Positions 37,853 to 47,592 are shown, numbered from the stretch's first letter. The stretch is DNA of 64,000 nt from Arthrobacter sulfonylureivorans (GCA_004000035.1 RJAE01000001.1:186001-250000), one strand, 5' to 3'. Notes: generated by a model from the letters alone, not told the origin. Numbers and translations are program-made.

Positions 37853-38695
37853 GTGCGCGCATTGCTGGCCGCGCTGAGCGGGCTTCTGGCGGTGCTCCTC
37901 GCCGGCGCCGCACTCTGCGGAGCCTGGGCAAACCAGCGCGTGTTCGACCGCGACGGGTTCGTGTCGCTGGCTGCACCGCTTGGCAGCGATGCTGAATTCC
38001 GTGCCGCGCTTGCCTCCGCAGTAACGGAAGAAGTCGCCGGAACCGAAGATCTGCCAGCAGGTCTGCGGGAGTTGGTGCGGCCCATCGTCGAGCGGACCGC
38101 TGGGGCGGTCACTGAGCTGGACGGTTTTCCCCACGCGCTGAATGAAACCCTGGCCAACTCGCACACCCTGACCTTTTCCGGCACCACGGGGTCAGAGGCC
38201 GGGATCACCTTGGATATTGCTCCCATTGTGGGCCTGGCGGTTACGCGGGTAGCGGACGCCCTGGGCACCAATCTTCCGGTGCCGGAGCGAGTGCTGGTCC
38301 CGCTGGGCTCGGCCCAGACCGCGGGCCAGCTGACTTTCTGGCAGGACCTGGCCGCACAGTGGTGGGTAGCGGCGCTGGCTGCCGCCGCCGCGCTGGTTCT
38401 GATGCTGCTGGCCGCACGCCGCTCCACCACGGCACTGGCCTGGGCCGGTATTGGCACGGCACTGCTGGGCGGGATCCTCTGGCTGGCGGCCGTGCAGGTG
38501 CCGCCTCTGGCCGAGGGCGCGGCGGGCAGCAGCGAGCTTGCCGCCACCTTCGTGGGGAGGCTTGCCGGAATGGCCGTGGCTGATTTCCGCTCCTGGGCTA
38601 TCGTTTTTGCCGGCATCGGACTGGTGGTTGCCGTGGCCGGTTTCACGCTGCGGGCCCTGCTGGGCGGGGACCGGCGGAAGAAGGCCACGGGCTAG
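37853..38695 (+). CDS. Predicted membrane protein, function unknown
   Basis: The 280-residue product has a helix at residues 2-22 and an external domain of about 140 residues (DGFVSLAAPLGSDAEF and onward). Three helices follow near residues 165-185, 192-214 and 240-265. The external part is rich in acidic and small residues without a recognised fold. The GTG at 37853 has GGAGGT seven bases upstream. It ends ten bases before ispH but ispH has its own promoter. Confidence 0.82.
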   Translation: MRALLAALSGLLAVLLAGAALCGAWANQRVFDRDGFVSLAAPLGSDAEFRAALASAVTEEVAGTEDLPAGLRELVRPIVERTAGAVTELDGFPHALNETLANSHTLTFSGTTGSEAGITLDIAPIVGLAVTRVADALGTNLPVPERVLVPLGSAQTAGQLTFWQDLAAQWWVAALAAAAALVLMLLAARRSTTALAWAGIGTALLGGILWLAAVQVPPLAEGAAGSSELAATFVGRLAGMAVADFRSWAIVFAGIGLVVAVAGFTLRALLGGDRRKKATG

Positions 38696-38698
38696 CAT
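38693..38698 (+). promoter_or_regulatory. -10 element of leaderless ispH promoter
   Basis: TAGCAT lies six bases before the ATG and overlaps the stop codon (TAG) of the preceding gene. Confidence 0.65.
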
Positions 38699-38704
38699 AG
38701 AGGC

Positions 38705-39790
38705 ATGGCCAGTACTGCAGTCTCCCTTTCCATGCCTACCGTTCCCCGCAAGCGACGCACTCCTGATGAGATCGCGTCAGCCACGCCCGTGGACGGCGAC
38801 AAGAAGGTGCTGCTGGCAGCTCCCCGCGGATATTGTGCCGGCGTGGACCGTGCCGTGATCGCCGTTGAAAAGGCGCTTGAGCACTACGGGCCGCCGGTCT
38901 ACGTGCGCAAGCAGATCGTCCACAATGTGCATGTGGTGTCCACCTTGGAAGAACAGGGCGCCATCTTCGTTGAAGAGACGGACGAGGTTCCGGAAGGAGC
39001 GCTGGTCGTCTTCTCAGCCCACGGAGTCAGCCCCGCCGTTGTGCAGTCTGCCGCGGACCGGCAGCTGCGCACCATCGACGCCACCTGCCCGTTGGTCACC
39101 AAGGTGCACCGTGAAGCAGTGCGCTTCGCCCGCGACGGCAACGAGATCCTCCTGATTGGTCACGAGGGCCACGAAGAAGTCGAAGGGACCTACGGCGAAG
39201 CACCCGACCACACCACGATCGTCAACAATCCGGACGAAGCGCGGACCGTGCAGGTGCGCGACCCGAATAAACTGATCTGGCTCTCGCAGACGACGCTCTC
39301 CGTCGACGAGACCCTGGAAATCGTCTCCATCCTGCGCGAACGCTTCCCGGCCCTGCAGGATCCGCCTAGCGATGACATCTGCTACGCCACCTCCAACCGT
39401 CAGGCAGCGATCAAGAAGATCGCTCCGCAATCGGACCTGGTGATTGTGGTTGGCTCCGCAAACTCTTCCAACTCGGTCCGACTGGTGGAGGTCGCCTTGG
39501 AATACGGCGCCAAAGCAGCCTACCGGGTGGACTTCGCCAACCAGGTGGACGAGTCCTGGTTCGAGGGCGTGGCCAGCGTTGGGGTGACCTCGGGCGCCTC
39601 CGTGCCGGAGGTGCTGGTGCGCGAGGTCCTGAGCCTGTTGGCCGACTACGGCTACGGCGAGGTGGAGGAAGTGGTCACCGCCCAAGAGGACATTCTGTTC
39701 TCGCTGCCGAAGGAACTGCGCGCCACGCTCAAGGAACGCGGCGATGAATCGCGCGGTCTCGGCGGCAGGGTCACCCGCCCCACAAGCTAA
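38705..39790 (+). CDS. ispH: 4-hydroxy-3-methylbut-2-enyl diphosphate reductase
   Basis: IspH is the last enzyme of the MEP isoprenoid pathway, forming IPP and DMAPP with an iron-sulfur cluster. Three cluster cysteines are visible in [15 protein letters not shown] and [11 protein letters not shown], and the catalytic-region HGVSP is present. The 361-residue length fits, with a 30-residue N-terminal extension. ATG 38705 is supported by the -10 spacing. A strong hairpin follows. Confidence 0.96.
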   Translation: MASTAVSLSMPTVPRKRRTPDEIASATPVDGDKKVLLAAPRGYCAGVDRAVIAVEKALEHYGPPVYVRKQIVHNVHVVSTLEEQGAIFVEETDEVPEGALVVFSAHGVSPAVVQSAADRQLRTIDATCPLVTKVHREAVRFARDGNEILLIGHEGHEEVEGTYGEAPDHTTIVNNPDEARTVQVRDPNKLIWLSQTTLSVDETLEIVSILRERFPALQDPPSDDICYATSNRQAAIKKIAPQSDLVIVVGSANSSNSVRLVEVALEYGAKAAYRVDFANQVDESWFEGVASVGVTSGASVPEVLVREVLSLLADYGYGEVEEVVTAQEDILFSLPKELRATLKERGDESRGLGGRVTRPTS

Positions 39791-39799
39791 AGCCGCAGG

Positions 39800-39833
39800 G
39801 CCGCGGCCCCGGGCGGTTGCCCGGGGCCGCGGC
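39800..39833. terminator. Bidirectional hairpin between ispH and rmuC
   Basis: GCCGCGGCCCCGGGC at 39800-39814 pairs perfectly (15 bp) with GCCCGGGGCCGCGGC at 39819-39833 around GGTT. It sits between convergent genes and can end both. Confidence 0.75.
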
Positions 39834-39857
39834 TTCGCAGGAGGCGGAACCGGCGCG

Positions 39858-41069
39858 CTAGGCGGCCGGATCCCTGTTTTCGATCAGTTCCGGGGCCGAC
39901 AGCAGCCGGGGCGTATTTTCCAAGGCAGCAGGCGCCGTGGGTTCCTCCAGCACCGTTGCGTCGAAGGCATTGATCTTTCGGGCGGTGGGCAGCACCCTCG
40001 ACTCCAAGGTCCCGACGAACGAGTTGTACCGCTCGACCGAGCTCTTCAGGGATGATCCCAGCCGGGTCACGTGCTCGCCTAGCGTCCCGAGCCGCTCGTA
40101 GAGCTGCCTGGACAGATCGAAGATCTCGCGCGCGTTGTCCTTGAGGACCTCCTGCCGCCAGGTAAACGCCACCGACTTCAGCGTGGCCAGCAGCGAGACG
40201 GGGGAGACCAAGGCAACGCTGCGGGCAAAGGCGTGGTCCAGCAGGCCCGGATCGGCATGCAGGGCGGCGGACAGCACCGCTTCCGAGGGCAGGAAGCACA
40301 GCACCAACTCCGGCGAGGACTGCAGCTGCTCCCAATACTTCCGGCCCGCCAAAGCATCCACATGTCCGCGCACGGCCTTGGCATGGGCTGCCAGCAGATC
40401 GACACGTTGCTGCTGCTCGGCAGCAGATGCGGCCACCGGGATCTCCTGGGCCTGAAGGTAGGCCTGCAGCGGTACCTTGGCGTCCGCGACAATGGTCTTT
40501 CCGCCGGGCAGGCGGATCAGCATGTCCGGGCGGCCGGTCCGGTCCGCGCCGGCCAGATGGACCTGCTCGTCAAAATCCACGTGGGGGAGCATGCCGGCTG
40601 CTTCCACGACCCGGCGCAGCTGAACCTCGCCCCACTGACCACGGGCTGAGTTGGACTGCAACGCGGAGGCGAGCGTCTGCGTGGAACGCATCAGCGCCTC
40701 GTCACTGCGCTGGGCTGCGCGTAGCTGCTCGGCCAACTGGCCAAACTGCTCCACCCGGTCCCGTTCCAGCAGGCTGACCTGCTGCTGGACCAGTTTGAGC
40801 TTCTCTCCAACGGGTATCAGGGCGCGCAGTACCGTGTTCTCTTGCTCATCCTGGGCGGAGAGCTGCCTGTTCTGTTCGGCGAGCATCCGGCGCTCTGCCT
40901 CTACCCCGGCGAGGCGGGTCGAGAGCTCTGCCAGCCGGTCGCCGTCGTGCTTGGAAGCGTCCTGCAGATCCGCCAGACGGCGGCGGAAAAGGACCGCCAT
41001 GGCCACGGCCCCGGCCGCGGCGCCAACGAACAAGGCCAGAAGTGCGAGAAGTACATGCGAAGCATCCAT
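39858..41069 (-). CDS. rmuC: DNA recombination protein RmuC
   Basis: RmuC limits DNA inversion at repeats and is thought to be a nuclease-like protein. The 403-residue product has an N-terminal membrane anchor (residues 6-30) and a coiled coil to about residue 115. The conserved nuclease-fold core has RGQWGEVQLRRVVEAAGM, RPDMLIRLPGGKTIVADAKVPL (Asp and Lys of a PD-DxK-like site) and PELVLCFLPSEAVLSAAL. ATG 41069 has GTGAAGG upstream and CAATGT six bases before. Confidence 0.93.
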   Translation of the reverse strand: MDASHVLLALLALFVGAAAGAVAMAVLFRRRLADLQDASKHDGDRLAELSTRLAGVEAERRMLAEQNRQLSAQDEQENTVLRALIPVGEKLKLVQQQVSLLERDRVEQFGQLAEQLRAAQRSDEALMRSTQTLASALQSNSARGQWGEVQLRRVVEAAGMLPHVDFDEQVHLAGADRTGRPDMLIRLPGGKTIVADAKVPLQAYLQAQEIPVAASAAEQQQRVDLLAAHAKAVRGHVDALAGRKYWEQLQSSPELVLCFLPSEAVLSAALHADPGLLDHAFARSVALVSPVSLLATLKSVAFTWRQEVLKDNAREIFDLSRQLYERLGTLGEHVTRLGSSLKSSVERYNSFVGTLESRVLPTARKINAFDATVLEEPTAPAALENTPRLLSAPELIENRDPAA

Positions 41070-41147
41070 GCCTTCACATTGCCAGCTGCCTCGGACAAAA
41101 CAGGGAACGCCGGTCCTTGTGTCCCGGCCACGGTATCCTTGACTACC

Positions 41148-42233
41148 GTGGCTCTAACTATTGGCATCGTCGGACTGCCCAACGTCGGCAAATCAACTCT
41201 CTTCAACGCGCTGACCCGCAACAGCGTGCTCGCGGCGAACTACCCGTTCGCCACCATCGAGCCGAACGTCGGCGTGGTTTCCTTGCCGGACCCCCGGCTG
41301 GACCAGCTGGCGGGGATCTTCGGGTCGCAGCGGATTCTCCCGGCGACCGTGTCCTTCGTGGACATCGCCGGGATCGTCAAGGGCGCGTCCGAAGGTGAAG
41401 GGCTGGGCAACCAGTTCCTGGCCAACATCCGCGAAGCGCAGGCCATTGCCCAGGTCATCCGCGTCTTCGACGACCCCGACGTAGTGCACGTGGATGGCAA
41501 GGTGGACCCGCGCTCGGACATGGAGACGATTAACACCGAGCTGATCCTGGCCGACCTGCAGACCTTGGAGAAGGCCATTCCGCGGGTGGAGAAGGAAGTC
41601 AAGATCAAGAAGCGCGACGCCGCCGAGCTGGCTGCCATGCAGGCGGCCCAGGCGGTGCTGGAACGTGGCGACACCGTTTTCGCTTCGGTGGACAGCGACA
41701 AGCTGGATGTGGAGAACCTCAAGGAACTGAGCCTGCTCACCGCCAAGCCGTTCATTTACGTGTTCAACGTGGACGACGCTGTACTGGCCAGCCCGGAGCG
41801 CCAGGCCGAACTCCGCGCGCTGGTGGAGCCGGCCGACTGCGTCTTCCTGGACGCCAAGCTGGAAGCGGACCTCGTGGAACTCGACGAGGAAGAAGCCCGC
41901 GAGATGCTGGAGATGAACGGCCAGGACGAGTCCGGGCTGGACCAGCTGGCGCGGGTTGGCTTCCACACCTTGGGTCTGCAGACCTACCTGACGGCTGGGC
42001 CGAAGGAAGCGCGCGCCTGGACCATCAGCCGGGGCGATACCGCGCCGCAGGCAGCCGGTGTCATCCACTCGGACTTCCAGCGGGGCTTCATCAAGGCCGA
42101 AGTGGTTTCTTTCGCCGACCTGGTTGACGCAGGGTCCATGGCCGAGGCCAAATCCCGCGGCAAGGTACGGATCGAAGGTAAGGACTACGTGATGGTCGAC
42201 GGCGACGTGGTGGAGTTCCGCTTCAATGTCTGA
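41148..42233 (+). CDS. ychF: Redox-regulated ATPase/GTPase YchF
   Basis: YchF is an Obg-family nucleotidase that prefers ATP and binds ribosomes. The 361-residue product has G1 GLPNVGKST, the switch region [14 protein letters not shown]3 [20 protein letters not shown], and a C-terminal TGS domain ([25 protein letters not shown]). GTG 41148 lies nine bases after a TATCCT -10. Its last eight bases overlap the PhnA-like gene. Confidence 0.97.
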   Translation: MALTIGIVGLPNVGKSTLFNALTRNSVLAANYPFATIEPNVGVVSLPDPRLDQLAGIFGSQRILPATVSFVDIAGIVKGASEGEGLGNQFLANIREAQAIAQVIRVFDDPDVVHVDGKVDPRSDMETINTELILADLQTLEKAIPRVEKEVKIKKRDAAELAAMQAAQAVLERGDTVFASVDSDKLDVENLKELSLLTAKPFIYVFNVDDAVLASPERQAELRALVEPADCVFLDAKLEADLVELDEEEAREMLEMNGQDESGLDQLARVGFHTLGLQTYLTAGPKEARAWTISRGDTAPQAAGVIHSDFQRGFIKAEVVSFADLVDAGSMAEAKSRGKVRIEGKDYVMVDGDVVEFRFNV

Positions 42234-42582
42234 CGGTCTGCCGGCTTGCCCAGAGTGCCACGAGGCGTTCACCTACGAGCAGGGTGCCTTGTTGGTCTGC
42301 CCGATGTGCGGGCACGAATGGTCAAAAGTCTCGGCCGAGACCAGGCCTGAGACCGCTTTGATCAAGGATGCCGTTGGCAATGTGCTCGCCGATGGTGACA
42401 CGGTCACGATCGTCAAGGACCTCAAGGTCAAGGGCGCCGGTGGCGGTGTCGTGAAGGTCGGCACGAAGGTGCGCGGCATCAGGCTCATTGAGGACGGCGT
42501 GGGCGATCACGACATTGATGCGACCGTTCCGGGGTTTGGACGGATGCAACTGAAGTCCAGCGTGGTGAAGAAGGTCCTCTGA
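42226..42582 (+). CDS. PhnA/YjdM-family zinc ribbon protein
   Basis: The 118-residue product has the N-terminal zinc ribbon CPECHEAFTYEQGALLVCPMCGHEW and a C-terminal SH3-like domain (DGDTVTIVKDLKVKGA, RMQLKSSVVKKV). Homologues are called PhnA or YjdM; the historical phosphonate link is doubtful and function is unclear. The ATG at 42226 overlaps ychF by eight bases, implying coupled translation. Confidence 0.93.
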   Translation: MSDGLPACPECHEAFTYEQGALLVCPMCGHEWSKVSAETRPETALIKDAVGNVLADGDTVTIVKDLKVKGAGGGVVKVGTKVRGIRLIEDGVGDHDIDATVPGFGRMQLKSSVVKKVL

Positions 42583-42909
42583 CCCGGGGCCATTCCCAAT
42601 GGATAGGGGTTTGGGCTTCGACGACCGGCAGCAATTGGATCATCGAAGACCAATCGATGCATCGTCCGCGCTACGAGCCAAAAGCGCATTGTGTAGCTTC
42701 CAGCTAGGAGGCGGGCGCGCCTCGAGGCGGATGCTCGATCGCGTCAGCAAGGGCGCGAAGTCGCCTGGCAACAGCCCGCGCAACGCCTAGAAAGTTATGT
42801 GGCGCACCTCGGCGTAGAAGAAACACGGTCGTGGAGCAGTCACTGTCACTGCCGCCAATCGCCTTGGAGGACGGTCCCTGGTGCGAAGTGGTAAGCGGAC
42901 CAACGGGGG
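42583..42909. other. Intergenic stretch without convincing gene
   Basis: This 327-base gap follows the last conserved housekeeping gene. A minus-strand frame covers part of it but has no ribosome-binding site and an unlikely N-terminus. I see no repeat, RNA gene or terminator here; it may mark the left border of the accessory region. Confidence 0.5.
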
Positions 42910-42915
42910 TATTAT
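42910..42915 (+). promoter_or_regulatory. -10 element of a leaderless hypothetical gene
   Basis: TATTAT lies six bases before ATG 42922. Confidence 0.6.
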
Positions 42916-42921
42916 CGGGCC

Positions 42922-43434
42922 ATGCATGACCCGGACCAAAGGGAATTGAGGCGCCGGCTTGAGTCGCTCGCCCCGTTCTTTCGGGCCCTCGGGTCCCGGA
43001 CCATGCAAACATACGCCGCGGCGGGGATACTCGCGGCGCTACCCGAAAGTGTTTTCCCCGTCTCGGACGCCCGCTTCCGCCGCACTACCCAGGGCCTGAC
43101 CTATCGTTCCCATGGCCCGGTGTACTTCACAATCACCCGATCTGGAGAGCTGGAGCTCGGTGGGCCCGGCGCCGGTGTCCCTCTCGCGGACGCCATAATC
43201 GACTACACGCAGCTGGTCCAGGGGTTGGTGCTAGGGGACGACGGACCAGCTGAGGGAGCAACGGAATGGTTCCCGCCGCCGCGTTTCGTTCTGGACACCG
43301 ACACTTCCCTGCTCTACATCTCTAGCTCCGGCCGGACACATGAGCACACAGCCAAGCAGAGCCTCATACCGGTGGAGCAGTACATCGAAGAACATGCCCA
43401 GCTGTTTGTCGAAGCCTTCCGCGCGGTCGGGTGA
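42922..43434 (+). CDS. Hypothetical protein
   Basis: The 170-residue product starts MHDPDQRELRRRLESLAPFF and continues to a beta-rich middle (GLTYRSHGPVYFTITRSGELEL) and a C-terminal helix. No known domain is recognised and there is no signal or membrane segment. ATG 42922 is supported by TATTAT six bases upstream. It is monocistronic and sits at the left of the accessory stretch. Confidence 0.65.
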   Translation: MHDPDQRELRRRLESLAPFFRALGSRTMQTYAAAGILAALPESVFPVSDARFRRTTQGLTYRSHGPVYFTITRSGELELGGPGAGVPLADAIIDYTQLVQGLVLGDDGPAEGATEWFPPPRFVLDTDTSLLYISSSGRTHEHTAKQSLIPVEQYIEEHAQLFVEAFRAVG

Positions 43435-43885
43435 CGCCTCGCAAGGAGCTAAGAAATGGGTAACAGCAGAGACCCTGCGCTTTCCTTCATGGAGGGACAT
43501 CATGACAGGGCTGGAACGGCAGGACTCTCAGTCTAGCGTTCCTGGGGCGACTGAAACCGCAGCCCCGTGGACGACAAGTCGCTGGAATGGATCATCCTCG
43601 CCCGCTCGTAGCCGGGCTCCTATTCAAGAGCCGAGCCGGTTCGGGGGTTGGCGGGCGGCGACTGTCTGAATAGTCCAAATGCCCTCGCGCCCTCCTATGA
43701 ATCAGCCAGGGCCCCAAGCCGAACTGCTCTCAAGCCTGAGCCGCAGGCTTCTGCGGCTTAGGCAACGGCCGTGGCAGCCAATCCGGATGCAAACAACAAA
43801 GCGCAACCGATGTACTGGGGGACTGCCTTGCCTGAGGCAGACCCGAACTCAGACCGGCAAACGGGGGTGGGTGTTAACTGGGAGG
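43435..43885. other. Gene-poor stretch with a hairpin before the MFS gene
   Basis: There is no convincing gene in these 451 bases. A short frame at 43502-43669 has GGAGGG upstream but reads like unconserved sequence. A hairpin at 43734-43763 pairs GCCTGAGCCGCAG with CTGCGGCTTAGGC (one G-T) around GCTT. It lies 120 bases before the MFS start and may be a terminator remnant or leader structure. Confidence 0.5.
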
Positions 43886-45307
43886 GTGAGCTCCCCACCG
43901 GTGACGCGTACCCAGAGGCTCGTACTTTGGATCGCGATTCTCGCCTCCTTTGTGTCGTTTCTCGACAGCAGCGTCATTAACGTGGCGTTACCAGCCATTT
44001 CGCGTGAGCTGGGCGGCGGACTGACGACGCAGCAATGGGTTGTCGATGCCTACCTGATCACCCTGGGTTCACTGATCCTAGTGGCCGGTTCGCTCTCTGA
44101 TTTGCTGGGCCGCGTTGTGGTTCTCCGGGCAGGCCTGATCGGGTTCGGCGCGACGTCGGTGATGTGTGCGCTGGCACCCACAGCGGAGGCGCTGATCTTG
44201 GCCAGGGCGCTTCAAGGCGTCGCGGGTGCCCTGCTGGTGCCCAGTTCCCTGGCCCTGATCACGTCAAACTTCGACGAGGCCCCCCGGGCGAAGGCAATCG
44301 GGCAGTGGACAGCCGGTACAACCGTGGCCTTCATCGCGGGGCCCCTGCTCGGTGGAGTGCTGGTCGATTCGGTTGGCTGGCGGTGGGTCTTCGGAATCAA
44401 CGTCCTGCCCATTGCCGTGACCTTGTACTTGCTGGTCACGCTGCGGGCGCAGGATGTGCGCGAGGAGGGCGTGCGCATCGACTACCCGGGCGCCGTGCTC
44501 TGTGTGCTCGGGTTGGCGGGGCCAGTCTACGCACTGATTGAACAAGGCAACTATGGCTGGGGGAGCCCGCTCATTATGGGGCCCTTCGTTCTCGGCATCC
44601 TCTGCCTGGCGGGGTTTATTTGGCGGGAACTGACCGCGCGGCAGCCGCTCCTGCCCCTCAGCCTCTTCGCCGTTCGAAACTTCGCCGTCGGCAATGTGGC
44701 CACGGCCTTCGTTTACGCCGCGTTGTCGATCGGAGGGCTCATCATCGTGCTTTTCCTGCAGCAGGTCGCCGGGTTCCCGGCGACGCTTGCCGCTCTCGCG
44801 TTGCTTCCCGTCAGCCTCGTCAGTATCCTCCTTGCGTCGTGGTTTGGCGCCCTGGCCGGGCGGTTCGGCCCGCGCTGGTTCATGGCATTCGGGCCGGGCC
44901 TCGCCGGCGTCGGCTACCTCCTGATGCTCACCTCGGAAGTGCCGGTCAACTATTGGACCCAGCTAATGCCCGGGATCCTCCTGTTCGCCGTCGGGCTCTC
45001 CGCGACCGTCGCCCCGCTCACCGCCGCCATTCTCGGTTCGGTTTCCGAACACCAAGCTGGCGTCGGCTCGGCAGTGAACAATGCCGTCAGCAGGGTCGCG
45101 GGGCTGATCGGCGTCGCGCTGCTGGGCCTCGTCGTGGGCGACGAACTTGAACTGGCTGGATTTCATCGGGTTTTGATCGTGACGGCGGTGCTACTCTTCC
45201 TCGGCGGCCTTGTTTCCGCTGTCGGTATCCAGAACCCGCGCATGCGGGGCGCAGACCGGCTAAGACAGAAAGCTCACTCAAAGAACACGCGGAGCAATAG
45301 GGGATGA
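43886..45307 (+). CDS. DHA2-type MFS efflux transporter
   Basis: This 473-residue major facilitator protein has about 14 predicted helices, as in EmrB/QacA drug exporters. It shows the first-helix motif FLDSSVINVALPAIS with the membrane Asp, motif A-like LSDLLGRVVVLRAGL and motif C-like GTTVAFIAGPLLGGVLVD. The substrate cannot be told. GTG 43886 begins VSSPPVTRTQRLVLW; an upstream frame to 43679 lacks protein character. A hairpin lies in the upstream gap. No regulator gene is adjacent. Confidence 0.9.
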   Translation: MSSPPVTRTQRLVLWIAILASFVSFLDSSVINVALPAISRELGGGLTTQQWVVDAYLITLGSLILVAGSLSDLLGRVVVLRAGLIGFGATSVMCALAPTAEALILARALQGVAGALLVPSSLALITSNFDEAPRAKAIGQWTAGTTVAFIAGPLLGGVLVDSVGWRWVFGINVLPIAVTLYLLVTLRAQDVREEGVRIDYPGAVLCVLGLAGPVYALIEQGNYGWGSPLIMGPFVLGILCLAGFIWRELTARQPLLPLSLFAVRNFAVGNVATAFVYAALSIGGLIIVLFLQQVAGFPATLAALALLPVSLVSILLASWFGALAGRFGPRWFMAFGPGLAGVGYLLMLTSEVPVNYWTQLMPGILLFAVGLSATVAPLTAAILGSVSEHQAGVGSAVNNAVSRVAGLIGVALLGLVVGDELELAGFHRVLIVTAVLLFLGGLVSAVGIQNPRMRGADRLRQKAHSKNTRSNRG

Positions 45308-45394
45308 AGCTCTGGAACGCAGAGCGAGGCTCTGCGCGCGGACCTTGCCCTATCTTGGGACTCCCGCGATGACAGCAAGGCGAAGTTTCCTCTT

Positions 45395-45691
45395 GGGGGC
45401 TGGTCTACCTCGGCTATCCGCTGCACCCGCCGGGCAAGCCGGACAAGCTCCGCTTCGAGCACCTCTACGGTCTGGGCCTGCCGGTGCTCTTCCTGAAGGG
45501 AACCCGCCGACCCCTTCGCCACCCCGGCGCTGCTTGAGGCCGTGGTGGCGCGGATCGGGCCCAACGCGACGCTCGCCTGGCAGGAAGGCGGCGACCATTC
45601 CTTCGCCGTCAAGGGGCTCAAGCGCGCCGCCGACGACGCCGGAACCTCGCTGGCGCACCCGGCCGCGGAATTCCTGCCCGCGCACCGCTGA
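45395..45691 (+). pseudogene. Alpha/beta-hydrolase remnant with frameshift
   Basis: A frame beginning LVYLGYPLHPPGKPDKLR and LPVLFLKGTR resembles the C-terminal half of Tex30/KANL3-type alpha/beta hydrolases. It breaks near 45507 and continues in the next frame as DPFATPALLEAVVARIGP and WQEGGDHSFAVKGL to a TGA at 45689-45691. Removing one C from the CGCCGAC run restores the reading frame. The N-terminal half with the nucleophile serine is missing, so the gene is dead. It abuts the antiporter gene. Confidence 0.75.
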
Positions 45692-45717
45692 CCGGAGCAT
45701 CCTGCCAGAATAGGTTC

Positions 45718-47592
45718 ATGGACGTCGCCGTCGGTCTGCTGGCCCTGGTGGTGGTGGTTTGCGCGGTGAGCGCGCTCGGCCGCCGGTTGAAAGTCTCTGT
45801 CCCGCTCCTGCTGGTGCTGGCCGGCGTCGCGGGATCCTATCTGCCCTTCATTCCACCGGTGGTCCTGATCCCGGACATCGTCCTGATCGGGATCCTGCCG
45901 CCGCTGCTCTATGCGGCAGCACTGCGCACCTCGGTGGTGGAGTTCCAGGCCAACAAGCGGTCGATCGGACTGCTCTCGGTCGGCTACGTGATCTTCGGTA
46001 CCGTCACCATCGGTCTGGTGGTCTGGTGGCTGCTGCCCGACGTCCCGCTGCCGGCCGCGTTTGCCCTCGGCGCCGTGGTCGCGCCACCCGACGCCGTGGC
46101 CGCCACGTCCATCGCCCGGCGGGTGGGCATGCCGCGGCGGATCGTGAACATCCTTGAGGGCGAGTCGCTAGTCAACGATGCAACAGCGCTGGTCCTACTC
46201 CGGGCCTCGATCGCCGCGATAGCCGGCAGTGTCACCCTGCTGCAGATCGGACTGGAGTTCCTGCTCGCGGTGGCCGGCGGAGCAGCGGTTGGAGCGGCTG
46301 CTGCTTGGTTGCTGCTGCAGATCCGCAGGAGGGTGCGCAACGTAGCCATCAATACCTCAATGTCGCTGGCCGCTCCCTTCGTGGCGTTCATCCCGGCCGA
46401 GGCAATCCATGCCTCAGGCGTCCTCGCGGTTGTCGTCGCCGGACTGATCATCGGTACCAGAAGTCCCGCGATGCCCGGCGGTGCATCCCGGTTGAGCCAG
46501 CGCAGCAACTGGGCCACCGTACAGTTCCTGCTGGAAAATTCCGTCTTCCTGCTAATCGGGCTGCAGGTGCGGTCGATCATCGATGCCGCGAACGCTGACC
46601 CGCTCGGCATCGGGCGCGCCTGGTGGACCTGCGCGGTGGTGCTCCTGGCAGTACTGGTCCTGCGCCCGGTCTGGGTATTTCCCGCCATTTACCTCCCGCG
46701 CCTGGTCCCGCGGATCAGACGATCGGACCCGGCGCCGGGCTGGCAGGTACCCGCCGTTGTCTCGTGGGCCGGGATGCGCGGCGTGGTGACCTTGGCAGCG
46801 GCCCTGGTCCTGCCGCAGGACATACCCCACCGCCAGGTCCTCGTCCTCGCCGCCCTGGCTGTAGTGGGCGGAACCTTGGTGCTGCAGGGATTCAGCCTGC
46901 CCTGGCTGGTGCGCAGGCTGGGACTGCATGGTCCGGACCCCGGGCAGGACGCGCTGACCCAGGCCTCGATGCTCCAGCAGACCGTGGCGGCAGGACTGGA
47001 AAGGCTGCGCACGGCCGCTGTGCCTGAGGATCCGCCGGAAGTCCTGGCCATGCTGCAGCGTCGAACCGAGGAACGCAGCTTGGCAGCCTGGGAACGGCTG
47101 GGCCGGCCGGAAACCGAAATCCGCACCCCCAGCCACCGCTATGCGCAGCTGCGGGTGGCAATGCTGGACGCCGAACGGGCCAAAGTCCTGGAACTTCGCG
47201 GAACTGGCGCCTACCCTGCCGAGGTGGTGGATGAGGTGCTGGAGCGGTTGGATGTTGAAGAATCGATGCTCGACGCCGCGATCGACGACTGCGGCACCCG
47301 CCACGGAGCGTTCTTGGCCGTACCGCAGGAGGTGGCGGCCGGCTGCGGACACCTGGGCAAGGCACCGGACCGGCCGGTTCCGGGCGACCCGCAGTGCCTC
47401 GACTGCCTCACCGAAGGAACCACTCCGGTCCACCTGCGCCTTTGCATGGAATGCGGAAACGTCGGGTGCTGCGATTCGTCTCCCGGCCTGCACGCGGCCC
47501 GGCACTTCAGCACAACGGGACACCCGGTCATGCGCAGCGTCGAACCGGGTGAGTCATGGCGCTGGTGCTATGTCGACGAAGTCCTGGGCTGA
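45718..47592 (+). CDS. Na+/H+ antiporter (CPA1) with C-terminal UBP zinc finger
   Basis: This 624-residue protein has a CPA1/NhaP exchanger domain of about 12 helices with the ion-binding-type motifs VVAPPDAVAATSIARR and LEGESLVNDATALVL, and SWAGMRGVVTLAAAL later. A soluble helical linker spans about residues 400-530. The last 80 residues form a UBP-type zinc finger: CGHL, CLDC, CMECGNVGCCDSS and HAARHFSTTGHPV supply Cys and His ligands. UBP fingers bind ubiquitin tails in eukaryotes; the role in bacteria is unknown. ATG 45718 has CAGAAT six bases upstream. Confidence 0.93.
   Translation: MDVAVGLLALVVVVCAVSALGRRLKVSVPLLLVLAGVAGSYLPFIPPVVLIPDIVLIGILPPLLYAAALRTSVVEFQANKRSIGLLSVGYVIFGTVTIGLVVWWLLPDVPLPAAFALGAVVAPPDAVAATSIARRVGMPRRIVNILEGESLVNDATALVLLRASIAAIAGSVTLLQIGLEFLLAVAGGAAVGAAAAWLLLQIRRRVRNVAINTSMSLAAPFVAFIPAEAIHASGVLAVVVAGLIIGTRSPAMPGGASRLSQRSNWATVQFLLENSVFLLIGLQVRSIIDAANADPLGIGRAWWTCAVVLLAVLVLRPVWVFPAIYLPRLVPRIRRSDPAPGWQVPAVVSWAGMRGVVTLAAALVLPQDIPHRQVLVLAALAVVGGTLVLQGFSLPWLVRRLGLHGPDPGQDALTQASMLQQTVAAGLERLRTAAVPEDPPEVLAMLQRRTEERSLAAWERLGRPETEIRTPSHRYAQLRVAMLDAERAKVLELRGTGAYPAEVVDEVLERLDVEESMLDAAIDDCGTRHGAFLAVPQEVAAGCGHLGKAPDRPVPGDPQCLDCLTEGTTPVHLRLCMECGNVGCCDSSPGLHAARHFSTTGHPVMRSVEPGESWRWCYVDEVLG

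Noticed and set aside
42704-43012. Minus-strand frame in the gap after the PhnA-like gene
   Set aside because: No ribosome-binding site; overlaps the better supported plus-strand gene; the N-terminus reads as non-coding.
43456-43536. 26-residue frame after AAGGAG
   Set aside because: The ribosome-binding site is fair, but the peptide has no features and the region is otherwise decayed.
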